Below, piece after piece: positions 8,312 through 17,403 of a stretch of 41,493 bases of DNA. This DNA comes from Chthoniobacteraceae bacterium (lineage in GTDB: Bacteria; Verrucomicrobiota; Verrucomicrobiia; Chthoniobacterales; Chthoniobacteraceae), in assembly GCA_947471505.1 (NCBI GenBank), contig CANIWM010000057.1:1-41493 (forward strand), given 5' to 3'. The translations under genes and the position numbers were made by a program. The notes beneath the pieces were generated by a model. It was not told the DNA's origin and searched no databases. It worked only from the letters and a program-made list of their open reading frames with translations. How positions within the stretch are numbered: position 1 is the stretch's first letter; each line of letters starts with the position of its first letter.

Positions 8312-9778
8312 TTACATATTATTGATGCAATAAACCCACATCATTTCCACGAGCTTTTGCAGCACTATGACGATGCCTATGTCCAGCCAGCCTATGCCTT
8401 GGCTGAATTTCTTTTTTAGTTCATGGATGACTCCCTCACCCTGTTCGTCTGGCGGCAGGGGCGGATTCTCCGTCCGCATGAATGCGAGTCGAGGAAGCGC
8501 GGCAGTGGTTAAAGGAACAGCGTGCTCCAAGGATGGGCCTGGCGTGGCAAGAACGGGCACCGTGGAGGGCCGTCTCCAAGTCCCAATTTTGTTCTTGGTG
8601 TCGGCCTCTTCCGGCTCCGTCTGATCGAGCAATACGAGGCGGTGCATCACCGAGATCGCCGCAGTGAAAAGGTAAAAACTCACACGATGGGCAAAATCCA
8701 CCATCCAGCCCGAAACCGCGTAGCTGAGCACGAGCACAAATAATATTCTCCGCGCTCGCTCCTGCTCGACATTTTGCGTCTTCATGAAAATCAACGTGCG
8801 AAAATTTGACCATAGGATCATTAGAAACAGAAACATTCCGACCTTTCCCAGCTCCGATCCGATGCAGTTATAGACAGAATGCGGCGCTTTGCTCAGTTTA
8901 AACTCGGCGAGCTGCCGTTTCATAAATTGACCATGCCCGACACCAGCGATGCTGTTTTGGTAGTAGTGGTAGCCGTGTGTGAATGAAGCCACGCGTCCTT
9001 GAATAGCCTCATCGGTCTTTGAACGATTGAGTTCAGTCATTCGCGGCAACGAATAGAGAATTGACGACCCGGCTAGAATGATAGCCCCAGCGATCACGAT
9101 CTGCGCTGATTTTGGACGGCCAAATGTGAGCATCCCCAAAATAGTGATTCCTGCGGCCAAAAACCCACCTTTCGATTCGGTCAGCCATATTGTAAAAGTG
9201 ACGAGCGCGAGGGCCACCACACCAAAGACTTTCAAGAAAACCGACCGCTTCCAATAAGTACAGTAATAGAGCATGGCCAGTGCCGGCGCGAGGGCATGCG
9301 CCAGGGCATTGGGATTGTTCACCATCGAAAGATTCAACACCAAGCGGCCCTTCATAACCCCATGAGTAATATCATAACTCCCCAGTGGGTCCCAAAAATA
9401 TTCTCCAGCAATAGCAAGAAATGCTGTGATGACCAGAAAGCCAGTCCACCACCCGAGAAATTTGTTTAACCTTGCGATCGAAAAAAGTGTCTGAACCGTG
9501 ACGGTATAAAAAATAATCCGGCTTACGACCTCGGCTTTGAATATGTCTAACGGTGCGGTGCTGCTGGCGAACAGCCAGAAAAGAAATGCGAAAACGGCCC
9601 AGTCATGCGGAGTGCGGAAGAAGTCCCGCGCTTTCAGGCTGCGCTCACGGAAAAATAGCGTCGCGAGTGACGCGTACATGACGAGTTGGACGAAGCGAAT
9701 CGTCGCGAAGAGCGAGGTCCACTCTTGCGGCTTTAGGTAGTAAAGCGCCAGAAATAAAACGATACAAACAAAGTCCAT
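8312..9778 (-). CDS. O-antigen ligase / Wzy-type polymerase family membrane protein
   Basis: A protein of 488 residues with about ten membrane segments. A periplasmic loop region after TESKGGFLA (about residue 210) carries the long charged stretch typical of the O-antigen ligase/polymerase family (Wzy_C type), with GRVASFTHGYHYY, then a GVGHGQF motif and a conserved HSVYNCIGSELGKVG. These enzymes join undecaprenyl-linked repeat units, or ligate chains to an acceptor. An unusual C-terminal extension (about 390-488) is polar and proline-rich and ends in another hydrophobic stretch. In this locus a polymerase role is most likely; ligase is the alternative. Confidence 0.82.
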   Translation of the reverse strand: MDFVCIVLFLALYYLKPQEWTSLFATIRFVQLVMYASLATLFFRERSLKARDFFRTPHDWAVFAFLFWLFASSTAPLDIFKAEVVSRIIFYTVTVQTLFSIARLNKFLGWWTGFLVITAFLAIAGEYFWDPLGSYDITHGVMKGRLVLNLSMVNNPNALAHALAPALAMLYYCTYWKRSVFLKVFGVVALALVTFTIWLTESKGGFLAAGITILGMLTFGRPKSAQIVIAGAIILAGSSILYSLPRMTELNRSKTDEAIQGRVASFTHGYHYYQNSIAGVGHGQFMKRQLAEFKLSKAPHSVYNCIGSELGKVGMFLFLMILWSNFRTLIFMKTQNVEQERARRILFVLVLSYAVSGWMVDFAHRVSFYLFTAAISVMHRLVLLDQTEPEEADTKNKIGTWRRPSTVPVLATPGPSLEHAVPLTTAALPRLAFMRTENPPLPPDEQGEGVIHELKKKFSQGIGWLDIGIVIVLQKLVEMMWVYCINNM

Positions 9779-9791
9779 ACTTCAAGGTGAA

Positions 9792-9869
9792 TTACTGCAT
9801 ATCGGCGCACATTTTATCAAGCAGGAGGAAGCCGTGGCGCAGATATAGGATGCCTTCATGAGTTGCCAT
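9792..9869 (-). CDS. Candidate 25-residue small ORF between the GT4 and polymerase genes
   Basis: An ATG at 9869 inside the last codons of the GT4 gene opens a frame of 25 residues (MATHEGILYLRHGF, then a hydrophobic LLLDKM stretch and CADMQ) that ends at a TAA 13 bp before the polymerase start. The composition is protein-like, and it fills most of the otherwise empty 77-bp gap. It could be a real small protein, a leader coupling translation to the polymerase gene, or the tail of a lost gene. No Shine-Dalgarno sequence is evident, and chance is possible at this length. Confidence 0.2.
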   Translation of the reverse strand: MATHEGILYLRHGFLLLDKMCADMQ

Positions 9870-10929
9870 CGCGCGCGGGGCGGTAAAGTTGTTCGTATGC
9901 GTCGAGCATTGCGGTGATAGAGAAACGAGTCTCCACAGTCGTGCGTGCCCGCCTCCCTATGTCAACGAGCTCACTAGGCTTTGCGAGTAGTGCGGAGATT
10001 TCCCGCGCAAGTTCGGCAGGCTGTGTGAGGTCGGCGATAACTCCATTCTTCCCGCTAGTGATGATTTCCTCGAGGCCGCAGCCAAGATTTCCGAGTGCCG
10101 CAACTCCGCAGGACATGGCCTCCAGCGCGGCGTTCGACATCCCTTCGTTGCTTGATGGAATCGCCAGCAAATCCATAGCGCGGTAGCACGTTTCTGGGTC
10201 ACGGCGAAAGCCTGTGAAATGTACTCGCGCATTGCCCTCCGCGAGTTGTCGGATGCGCGCCTCTTCACTGCCGCCACTGCCGACGAAAAGGAGCTGCGCG
10301 TCTGGTCGTGCGGCGATCAGCGCATCGTGCCGTTTGTACGGACCAAAGCGGGCAACAAGGCCGACGACAGGCTCATTCTCAGGAAGTCCGAGTTCGCGCT
10401 TCGCCTCTGAGCGGTCGCCGGGAGTGAAGCGCACCGTATCCACGCCGTTCGGGATGGAGCGAATCTTTTCATGCGCAAATCCGTGTCGAACCAGATCATC
10501 CACCTGCCCTCGCGAGACGGTGTGGATCGCGCAGCACCCGCGATACAAGCGATGCCGCTGTCGGATGCGGCGCGGCTCGATCTCCCATGGAGCAAGTTGC
10601 GCGTGCTCCCCGTGGATGATGCGACAGGTCCTTCCGCCCAGCGTCGCGAGGTTGGCGTATATGAGCGGGCCGAGGTTGTGCGTGTGCAACACCGCCGGTC
10701 GCAGGCGGAACAAAAGACGCGCAAGATTGAACACCGCCCTTGGACTGAAACCGCGGCTTTTCCCCAGGACATGCACCGATCCCGACAGTCTCTCCGCAAA
10801 AGAACCGCGCCGCTCTAGGCACGCGACATGTGTGTCGAACTTTCGGGAGGCGAGCCCATTAACAATATTACATACGCCATTTTCCATGCCGCCGGGCTCC
10901 AGCGAATTGACGACGTGGACGATCCTCAC
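9856..10929 (-). CDS. GT4 family glycosyltransferase
   Basis: The frame is open further upstream, but homology begins at VRIVHVVNSLEPGGMENGV, so the GTG at 10929 is the start, giving 357 residues. This GTG overlaps the TGA of the GT2 gene (GTGA, 10926-10929), a translational-coupling arrangement. GT-B features: the N-terminal GGMENGV glycine turn, HTHNLGPLIY, SIPNGVDTVRF, GLVARFGPYKR, and the ExxxxxxxE motif within SSNEGMSNAALEAMSCG. The GPYKRHDALIA to ARPDAQLLFVG stretch looks a few residues shorter than usual. It is a retaining transferase that adds a hexose-type sugar to the lipid-linked repeat unit in the cytoplasm. Donor and linkage are unknown. Confidence 0.9.
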   Translation of the reverse strand: MRIVHVVNSLEPGGMENGVCNIVNGLASRKFDTHVACLERRGSFAERLSGSVHVLGKSRGFSPRAVFNLARLLFRLRPAVLHTHNLGPLIYANLATLGGRTCRIIHGEHAQLAPWEIEPRRIRQRHRLYRGCCAIHTVSRGQVDDLVRHGFAHEKIRSIPNGVDTVRFTPGDRSEAKRELGLPENEPVVGLVARFGPYKRHDALIAARPDAQLLFVGSGGSEEARIRQLAEGNARVHFTGFRRDPETCYRAMDLLAIPSSNEGMSNAALEAMSCGVAALGNLGCGLEEIITSGKNGVIADLTQPAELAREISALLAKPSELVDIGRRARTTVETRFSITAMLDAYEQLYRPARDGNS

Positions 10930-11912
10930 TTGGGCGATGCGATGGGTGTGAGTGTTGGCGGGGAAGCCTTGGAGATGAGAAAGTTCCTCAGAGCCCTCAG
11001 CCGGAACAGAGAACACTCGCCCAGTGCCGAAGGTCGAAAAAACCACGGACACAGTAAAACGGAATACGCGAGATACCGGAGCGCCGTGCCTCGCAGTCCG
11101 GCGCTGAAGTGAGTCCACGCACTGGAATACTCAAACACCGCTCGGGCGCGCGCCCAAAACAACAAATTCAACCGACTGACAACCCCAGATCTCCATGCTT
11201 TTCCGAGTGTCCGGCCCGTGTTGTGCCGCATCCGAGCAGCATTTTTGCTCATGTTGTCTCCATGCCTACGTATATGGACAAGAGGCTTATCTACATAGGC
11301 AGCCCGATAGCGTGCTGTGATGCGAATCCACATATCGCGGTCCTCCGAGCTCCGTAACGTGATGTCAAAGTCCCCACAAACCGAAAATACTGATTTTCGC
11401 ACGATGACTGCCGACGGAAACACCCGATTGCGGATGATGAAATCGCGCGCGGTAAGAACGGGGGCGGGTGACCGAACTCGATTCGGCGCCACAACCAGGA
11501 ATCCATCGTGCGTCATCATCCTCGATCCACTCGCTGAAATAGCAAATTCTTCCGAAAGCTCTACAAATCTCCCAGCTACAATCCGCAGAAAGTCAGCGTC
11601 CCATCGGTCATCCGCATCAAGAAAGGCGATTAACCCGTACTGCGCCTCGCGAATGCCGGTATTCCTCGCAGCAGAAAGGCCCGCGTTTTCCTGCCGGATG
11701 ATACGCAGTCGCGGGTCCGTGATGCTACGAAGAACGCTGGGGGTTTCGTCTGTGGAGCCATCGTCCACGACGATGATTTCGAGTGGCGAGTAATTTTGGG
11801 CTAGCGCCGATTTAAGTGCCTCCGGGAGAAAACGAGCGTAATTATACGCCGGAACAATAACTGTTACCCCGTCTTCCGAAGTTCGGGGATTGGCTGTTTC
11901 AGCGAAGGCCAT
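10926..11912 (-). CDS. GT2 family glycosyltransferase
   Basis: A protein of 328 residues with a classic GT-A domain: VIVPAYNYARFL, VVDDGSTDET, QENAGLSAARNTGI and the DxD motif in LDADDRWD, followed by an SEDRDMWIR segment that carries the catalytic-base region. The C-terminal part (about 235-328) has basic and weakly hydrophobic stretches that may touch the membrane. It is an inverting transferase that adds one sugar to the lipid-linked repeat unit. The start lies 12 bp after the Wzc-like gene, and its stop overlaps the GT4 start. Donor cannot be read from the sequence. Confidence 0.9.
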   Translation of the reverse strand: MAFAETANPRTSEDGVTVIVPAYNYARFLPEALKSALAQNYSPLEIIVVDDGSTDETPSVLRSITDPRLRIIRQENAGLSAARNTGIREAQYGLIAFLDADDRWDADFLRIVAGRFVELSEEFAISASGSRMMTHDGFLVVAPNRVRSPAPVLTARDFIIRNRVFPSAVIVRKSVFSVCGDFDITLRSSEDRDMWIRITARYRAAYVDKPLVHIRRHGDNMSKNAARMRHNTGRTLGKAWRSGVVSRLNLLFWARARAVFEYSSAWTHFSAGLRGTALRYLAYSVLLCPWFFRPSALGECSLFRLRALRNFLISKASPPTLTPIASPK

Positions 11913-11924
11913 TCTCCAGCTCCT

Positions 11925-14228
11925 CTAAGTGCCAGAATTGGACGGAGGGGATAAACTATTCTCGACCCGGCCTGATGGTTGATACTGATAATAGTAGTCG
12001 TGGGAGTAGTAGTAGTACTGATAGTAATTCGCGGTCGCACTCAAATCTAGGCGATTGAGCACGAATCCATAAAAGTTCGCGCCGTTCGATTGAAGGATTT
12101 CAATCGCAGCTTTAACGCTTTTAATCGGCGTTTGCCCGCTCCAAATCACAAACAGAACCCCATCGACATGGCTTTGAAGAATTGAGGTCTCAGATAGCCC
12201 CAAAACTGGAGGCGTATCCATTACGATACGGTCAAAACGCTTTTTCAACTCGGCGAGAATATCGATAAACTTCTGCGACCCCAATAACTCGGTCCCAGTC
12301 TCTAGATGCTGTCCAGCGGAAAGCATAAAAAGATTCTCATTCGATGTGGGGCGAATCGCCTCATCCAGTGGAACTTGATCCATAAGAACACCGCTCAGAC
12401 CAGGCTGCTTGCGATAGCCAAAAAGACGATGCAATCGCCCACGACGAAGATCCGTGTCCATCAATAAGGTTCGGGCACCCGTCTGGGCGAACGATAGTGC
12501 CAAGTTTGAGGAGACAAACGTCTTCCCTTCTTTCGGCATCGCGCTCGTCACAATGACAACCTGAGGCGGCTTAGTGACGGCTCCCATGCTCAGGAGATTT
12601 GTTCTAATGACACGAAAGTTCTCAAGTAAGTTCGTCTCCTTGGGGGAATGGCGATCAAGCAACCCGGTCTGCTCATCGGATGTAGTCAACTTCGGGATAA
12701 TACCGAGGCCTCGCAATTGGAAAGTCGCCTCGACTTCTTCCATGTTCGACAGGGTGTGATCCAGATATTCGATAAGAAACGGAACACCAATAGCAAGCAT
12801 CAACCCTAATGCGGTTGCATAAATGATTAATGAAAGCCGGTTTGGAGACACTGGGTTTTCATTAATCTGAGTAATACCGTGAAAGAAAAGTTTAATTTTA
12901 TCTCGGTCAAACGCATATGCGTCGTTCTCATACTCCAGTTCGATCCTTCGAAGTTGCGCCAACCACTGATGCAAACTCCCTCCAGCAAGACCTTGCTCCT
13001 CGGTGGCCTTCCGTAACGACTGCTTTGCCTTCTCCAGTTCAGGAAGCTTTTTTTCCAAGTCAACAATCCGCTCCGTAAGCTCCCGATAGTTGAGATCCAG
13101 TCTCTCAAGCTCTGTCGTCAATTCACCTTCGAGCTTTATTTTTAAAGCGTTAATCTGCTCATCCAAATCGACCACCGACTTATGACCGGGCTGTTTTGTT
13201 TGGAGCAACTCAGACCTCTGTGCCTGAAGAAGGTTGATTTGGCGGACTTCGCTTTTCCAGGTGCTCTCGCTCGCTAAATCAGGAGTGACCACAGATAAAG
13301 GCTCATGCCGAGCCTGGGGAGGTTCTAAGCTGGGCGTGTTCTGCCCTTCGGGAGTGGGTTGAGGCTGAGTCCCTGGAGTGGCTTGGGGAGAAGTAGGGAA
13401 TGAGTTTTGGAGGATAATCGTATTTGATGGGGTTGCTGGTGGCGTCGCATTCGGGGTTTGTGGGACCGATGTCCCGATTTCTAGGTTCGCTGTCGCAGAG
13501 GAAATGAGCGACAATCTTCCTATCGTATCCAGCTCCGGGCTAGTTACTTGAATTCTGACAGTTCGAATCGTATCCACCTTTCGTCTGGCATTGGCAAGGG
13601 CTACGGGTGTATTTGCAAGAACCGAATACGCAATGCCCGCCTTAGTCACCTCGTCATTCACTTCGGATTTCGCTATCGTCAAGCGATAATCCTCGATCAT
13701 TTTGAGCAGCTTTTTCCGATCCGAATCGCGGGTCTCTGTCCTTTGATCCATCTCGTCCTTCCTTCGCTGCGCACGATAGTCAAGGTATGTCTTTGTTAGC
13801 GTCTCAGGCCAGCGTTTCGCCCAGTCGTAAGAATATAGATAAACTTCGATCTCGATATTGTCTTCTGCGTCTCTTCTCGCAACGAGTTTCTTCACATAGT
13901 ACTTTTGAATGTCGCGTGCACCCGCCCTCACTCCGAGGCGGGCGGCTGTGCGCTCAATAATATGGGGAAGTGTCATCTCGCCAGCTAATCCAGAAACCCG
14001 AGAGCGTTCGCCGAATGCCCGTTCTGCGGATTTATTTAGGTCGATTGTGTCCGTCTTGATCAACGCGCGCGACATGTAAATAGGGCGTGAATAGACGTAA
14101 AAAACAAGTGCACCAAGCCAACAAAAAGAAAGCAGCAACACCATCAACCGGATGTGCCTCCGGGCGATTGCGACGTACATTATTACGTCATGTAAATTGA
14201 CGACGCGTTTCTTTAGTCCGGGCAGCAT
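11925..14228 (-). CDS. Wzc-like polysaccharide co-polymerase / tyrosine autokinase with a Pro/Thr-rich insert
   Basis: A protein of 767 residues. Membrane segments lie at about 25-47 and 464-487, enclosing a periplasmic Wzz-like domain with coiled-coil stretches (about 150-230 and 325-440). The cytoplasmic BY-kinase domain has Walker A SAMPKEGKT (562-570), Walker A' LLMDTDLRRGR (588-598) and Walker B RIVMDTPP (667-674). A tyrosine-rich tail (735-749, ten tyrosines) supplies the autophosphorylation sites that control polymer length and export in this family. Odd: residues 255-310 form a Pro/Thr/Gln/Ser-rich low-complexity linker inside the periplasmic domain, which ordinary Wzc proteins lack. 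It lies next to the Wza-like gene, as usual for Wzx/Wzy-type loci. Confidence 0.93.
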   Translation of the reverse strand: MLPGLKKRVVNLHDVIMYVAIARRHIRLMVLLLSFCWLGALVFYVYSRPIYMSRALIKTDTIDLNKSAERAFGERSRVSGLAGEMTLPHIIERTAARLGVRAGARDIQKYYVKKLVARRDAEDNIEIEVYLYSYDWAKRWPETLTKTYLDYRAQRRKDEMDQRTETRDSDRKKLLKMIEDYRLTIAKSEVNDEVTKAGIAYSVLANTPVALANARRKVDTIRTVRIQVTSPELDTIGRLSLISSATANLEIGTSVPQTPNATPPATPSNTIILQNSFPTSPQATPGTQPQPTPEGQNTPSLEPPQARHEPLSVVTPDLASESTWKSEVRQINLLQAQRSELLQTKQPGHKSVVDLDEQINALKIKLEGELTTELERLDLNYRELTERIVDLEKKLPELEKAKQSLRKATEEQGLAGGSLHQWLAQLRRIELEYENDAYAFDRDKIKLFFHGITQINENPVSPNRLSLIIYATALGLMLAIGVPFLIEYLDHTLSNMEEVEATFQLRGLGIIPKLTTSDEQTGLLDRHSPKETNLLENFRVIRTNLLSMGAVTKPPQVVIVTSAMPKEGKTFVSSNLALSFAQTGARTLLMDTDLRRGRLHRLFGYRKQPGLSGVLMDQVPLDEAIRPTSNENLFMLSAGQHLETGTELLGSQKFIDILAELKKRFDRIVMDTPPVLGLSETSILQSHVDGVLFVIWSGQTPIKSVKAAIEILQSNGANFYGFVLNRLDLSATANYYQYYYYSHDYYYQYQPSGRVENSLSPPSNSGT

Positions 14229-14330
14229 TGATTGATCTTGAGTTAAATATCGACGAGGTGAGATGCCACCTTACTGAAAGGCATACACTTCACAATCGAA
14301 AGTTGGGGAAAATAACAACTGTTTCGGAGC

Positions 14331-15611
14331 TTACCAGCTAAACCACTTCTCTGGAACGACGATGATATCACTTGGCTGCAGGATTACATCGGGCTTACGC
14401 CCCTTTTGCACTTCATCAAGATCAACGGGAATTTTTGCTTTTGTACCGTCAGGCATTGCGCGGAGGATGTGGGTGCGCGACTTGCTGGCAAAGTGATCAA
14501 AACCACCACTTTGGAGGATGGCACCATATACAGTGAGTTTTTCACCTTCCGTAATTCGATAGCTGCCGGGACTCTTCACGCGACCCGTGACATAGACGAG
14601 GTTCAATGAACCAGAAGGGAGCACGATGACATCTCCTTCGGTCAACGTGATGTCTGCACCAAGCCCTGCGCCCCCGATATTTCCATCGAGAATACGCTTC
14701 ACGTTCACCTCGTCGGCGACCTGCTTGTTGCGCGCCATACGCATGATTCTAACGCGTGTGAGGTCCGCACGGTCTGTCCAACCGCCGGAACTTAGCAAAA
14801 CTGAAATGAGCGTCGGGGCGGTGCCTGCCGGGATACGGTAAGGGCGGGGATTTCGGAATTCGCCTGAAAGGTAAACAACGCTCCCAGTTTCGACATCAAT
14901 ACCCTGAAAGCGCTCGACCGTGACGGTTGCTTTTTTTAATTGAGTCTGCCTCAGGGAATGACTGATGTCTTGCTCGGCTTGAGTGACGGATTTTCCGGCA
15001 ACGGCCACGCGCCCAATTCCAGGCATGATGATATAGCCACCTCGGCGCACGACGTAACGCCCATTAAAAGCGCCGTCTTCGTTGACAATGACATCGAGGT
15101 TTTCACCGGGAAGAATCACTTCTTCACCTACGATTTCTGGACCAGAACTACTGGCGTGGCGCTGAAGTTTCTCGATTTCTTCCTCCACTTGCGCGAGTTG
15201 TGTTCGGCTATTCCGTATCCGCGCCTCGGCGTCGCGAATCTGGAGAATTAGCCGATCGGATTCTTCCGCTTGACCGAGGTTTTGTAACACACGAACTCGG
15301 CTCCGATCTGCTTCGATGCGCTTCCTATTGTAATCGATTTCACCAGAAAGACTGTCCCGGCGGTCAATTAATGCTTCCAAGTCGCTCGTTTTATCGTTCT
15401 GCACACCACCCGGCTCGAGAGCTGTTTCATTTGGCTTTAGATCGGCATTCGGAGCGCGGAAATTCACTTGTTTTGCACCGTCTTTCGACGTCGTCAATGT
15501 GGTCCCAGTCGGCTCGACCGCCACCGTCTGGGCGCAGATGACTGCAGGCAAGGAAACGACAAACAGAAGTGAAATAAAGAGTAGTCTTTTGATAGAATGT
15601 TGCTGGTTCAT
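14331..15611 (-). CDS. Wza-like polysaccharide export protein with SLBB domains and an N-terminal coiled coil
   Basis: The start at 15611 gives 426 residues with a clean signal peptide (MNQQHSIKRLLFISLLFVVS, then LPAVICAQ). An in-frame ATG at 15725, directly after the stop of the upstream gene, would add 38 residues before the signal peptide and is less likely. No canonical lipobox is present, unlike E. coli Wza. Residues about 75-152 form a charged coiled coil. A poly-export domain follows (about 168-233), then two SLBB units (about 245-290 and 338-383) starting VYLSGEFRNP and VYVTGRVKSPG. It would form the periplasmic and outer-membrane channel for the polymer. The coiled coil before the export domain is unusual and may contact the beta-barrel protein encoded next to it. 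Confidence 0.9.
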   Translation of the reverse strand: MNQQHSIKRLLFISLLFVVSLPAVICAQTVAVEPTGTTLTTSKDGAKQVNFRAPNADLKPNETALEPGGVQNDKTSDLEALIDRRDSLSGEIDYNRKRIEADRSRVRVLQNLGQAEESDRLILQIRDAEARIRNSRTQLAQVEEEIEKLQRHASSSGPEIVGEEVILPGENLDVIVNEDGAFNGRYVVRRGGYIIMPGIGRVAVAGKSVTQAEQDISHSLRQTQLKKATVTVERFQGIDVETGSVVYLSGEFRNPRPYRIPAGTAPTLISVLLSSGGWTDRADLTRVRIMRMARNKQVADEVNVKRILDGNIGGAGLGADITLTEGDVIVLPSGSLNLVYVTGRVKSPGSYRITEGEKLTVYGAILQSGGFDHFASKSRTHILRAMPDGTKAKIPVDLDEVQKGRKPDVILQPSDIIVVPEKWFSW

Positions 15612-15725
15612 GTGAGCTGGTAACGAGGTCGTGAAATGTTTTCTTGGAGCCCGGCGGACGGTATAGGGAGCGCCTTCGGAGCGGTCAATGGTTTGTTGGA
15701 GTTTATTAAGCAAAATCGGAGACAT

Positions 15726-17387
15726 TTATTCGAAGATATACGACATCGAAAAATACAAGAGGTTTTCGTCATATTCGGCGGCCCCGTTACCCGATTCCTG
15801 CTTGGTGTGTTGGTAGATGATCCGAGTGTTGATGCGGTCGCCAAATCGGTGACTGAGCTCAAGGCGGCCCCTCAACACTTGGGTATCGAACGAACCGCTA
15901 CTGAAAACCGTATCGGCGTATTGCCCCAAAAAGCGGGCTGTCGTCTTCGGGCTAACGCGCCAACTCAAGCGAAGTCCGGAGTTGAGTTCCTCCCGATCCG
16001 CGAATACACCGTCGAGGTCCTCAACCCAGTTGTAGCCGCCGTAAACATCGCCGCTCAATCCAGGGCCGAGAACGTGATGAAATTGGTAGCGCACGTGTTG
16101 GACGAGTTGGTCGGAAAGGTCTTCAAGGTCCCGCGACCACTCGATCATGTGGCGCGTGAGGGGATTGATGATGTGATCGAAGTGGGCGCGCCAAAGAAAA
16201 CTCTCACGACCACTTTGTTCCTCCCAAAAATGTCCAACATTTCCGTCAAAATTGATTAAATCAGTGACGGGACCACGGGCACCAACTCGAACGGCTTGAT
16301 AGAGCCGTTCCGGGTCCGGGTGTTGGCTCAGATTATATCTCAAATACGGCTTGAAACGAAGCGATTCCCGGTAGGACTCAAGCTCAGAGAATACGGTATT
16401 GCGTTCTGGCGGCAAGTTCCTGTCATTGTTGTCGATATACCAAATATTCTCATGCGCAGCGCGAAAGTGAAGATTGAAGTCTCCCGGAACCTTAGCGGTG
16501 GTCGTAGCACTGACAATGTTGCTGAAAAGCAGCACCTCGTTGTTGCTATTATTGGTTTGCTGCCGGAAACCTCGCGATTTGCGTTCTTTGGGCGATCGGA
16601 ATGAGTAGTTGCCGCCGCTCTGCCCGTCACTGTTATCAATCGAGAATCCTTCGAAAATTTCAGTGTCGTCGCGAACGCCGTTAGTATAGCGGCCCACGGC
16701 TGTGTGTAACTCGTCTGCAATAACCCACGGAACCCCCAAGATTGTCGGCTCCCAAGACGCCTGAACTTGGGCATCGGGTGCCGAAGCAAGGCCAAACGAC
16801 ACTGGCGACCGAAGCGCAAACCCCGACACGCCCCCTTGACCTTCGAAAGGAAACCAGACAAAATTGCCGGATGCCGAAAGCCTAGACGCCTCGGAGATTT
16901 GCCAAATCACCTGCGCACCGATACTCGCAAATCCCCTAGTTTCGGATTCTCGATTTTGGCCATCCCTCCGGGCATTGTCCGTCCACTGCACCCCGACCGA
17001 GAATTGGCGAAGATTGAAGTATAAAGGCCCAATCTTCAGATCAGCATCTTCCGGAGCAAATCCCCGTTGAAATAACGGGAATCGACCGCGCAAATCGGGA
17101 AGATCAAGATTCCCCTTCACGCGAAAGTTATCCGCAGGACGTATCGTGGGCGTGAGCCGAGGGTCGCTCGTGGTCAACCCGCGGATTACCCCCGTATTTC
17201 GAAACAAGTTACGGTAGGGAATATCCTTCGTCGGCGCGGCTCCATATGCATCAACGGGAATCCCGATCACTTCGTCCGTTGGGAGCGAAGGATTCGCCTG
17301 ATTGGGCATTGAGGAATCCAGTGGTGTCGCCCCATGTGCGGAAAAAGCGATCGCGGCTAAAAACGGTAAGGCTGCTTTCTGAGTCAT
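15726..17387 (-). CDS. Outer-membrane beta-barrel protein of the polysaccharide locus
   Basis: A protein of 553 residues with a signal peptide (about 1-19, ending AHGA) and no other hydrophobic helix. The region from about 120 to the end is full of alternating polar/aromatic strands (for example FNLRQFSVGVQWTDNARR, RFKPYLRYNLS, and LRGRLELSHRFGDRINTRI). The last strand, LLYFSMSYIFE, has the aromatic-rich end expected of a barrel, although the final residue is Glu rather than Phe. No named family is recognised with certainty. Immediate linkage to the Wza-like gene suggests a role in passing polymer through, or anchoring it to, the outer membrane, as Wzi or BcsC/AlgE-type barrels do. That role is inference. 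Confidence 0.75.
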   Translation of the reverse strand: MTQKAALPFLAAIAFSAHGATPLDSSMPNQANPSLPTDEVIGIPVDAYGAAPTKDIPYRNLFRNTGVIRGLTTSDPRLTPTIRPADNFRVKGNLDLPDLRGRFPLFQRGFAPEDADLKIGPLYFNLRQFSVGVQWTDNARRDGQNRESETRGFASIGAQVIWQISEASRLSASGNFVWFPFEGQGGVSGFALRSPVSFGLASAPDAQVQASWEPTILGVPWVIADELHTAVGRYTNGVRDDTEIFEGFSIDNSDGQSGGNYSFRSPKERKSRGFRQQTNNSNNEVLLFSNIVSATTTAKVPGDFNLHFRAAHENIWYIDNNDRNLPPERNTVFSELESYRESLRFKPYLRYNLSQHPDPERLYQAVRVGARGPVTDLINFDGNVGHFWEEQSGRESFLWRAHFDHIINPLTRHMIEWSRDLEDLSDQLVQHVRYQFHHVLGPGLSGDVYGGYNWVEDLDGVFADREELNSGLRLSWRVSPKTTARFLGQYADTVFSSGSFDTQVLRGRLELSHRFGDRINTRIIYQHTKQESGNGAAEYDENLLYFSMSYIFE

Positions 17388-17403
17388 TTAGGCTGTCGAG
17401 TGG

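Noticed and set aside
10930-11118. A 63-residue N-terminal extension of the GT4 frame.
   Set aside because: It lies within the GT2 gene in another frame, and GT4 homology begins at the GTG that overlaps the GT2 stop.
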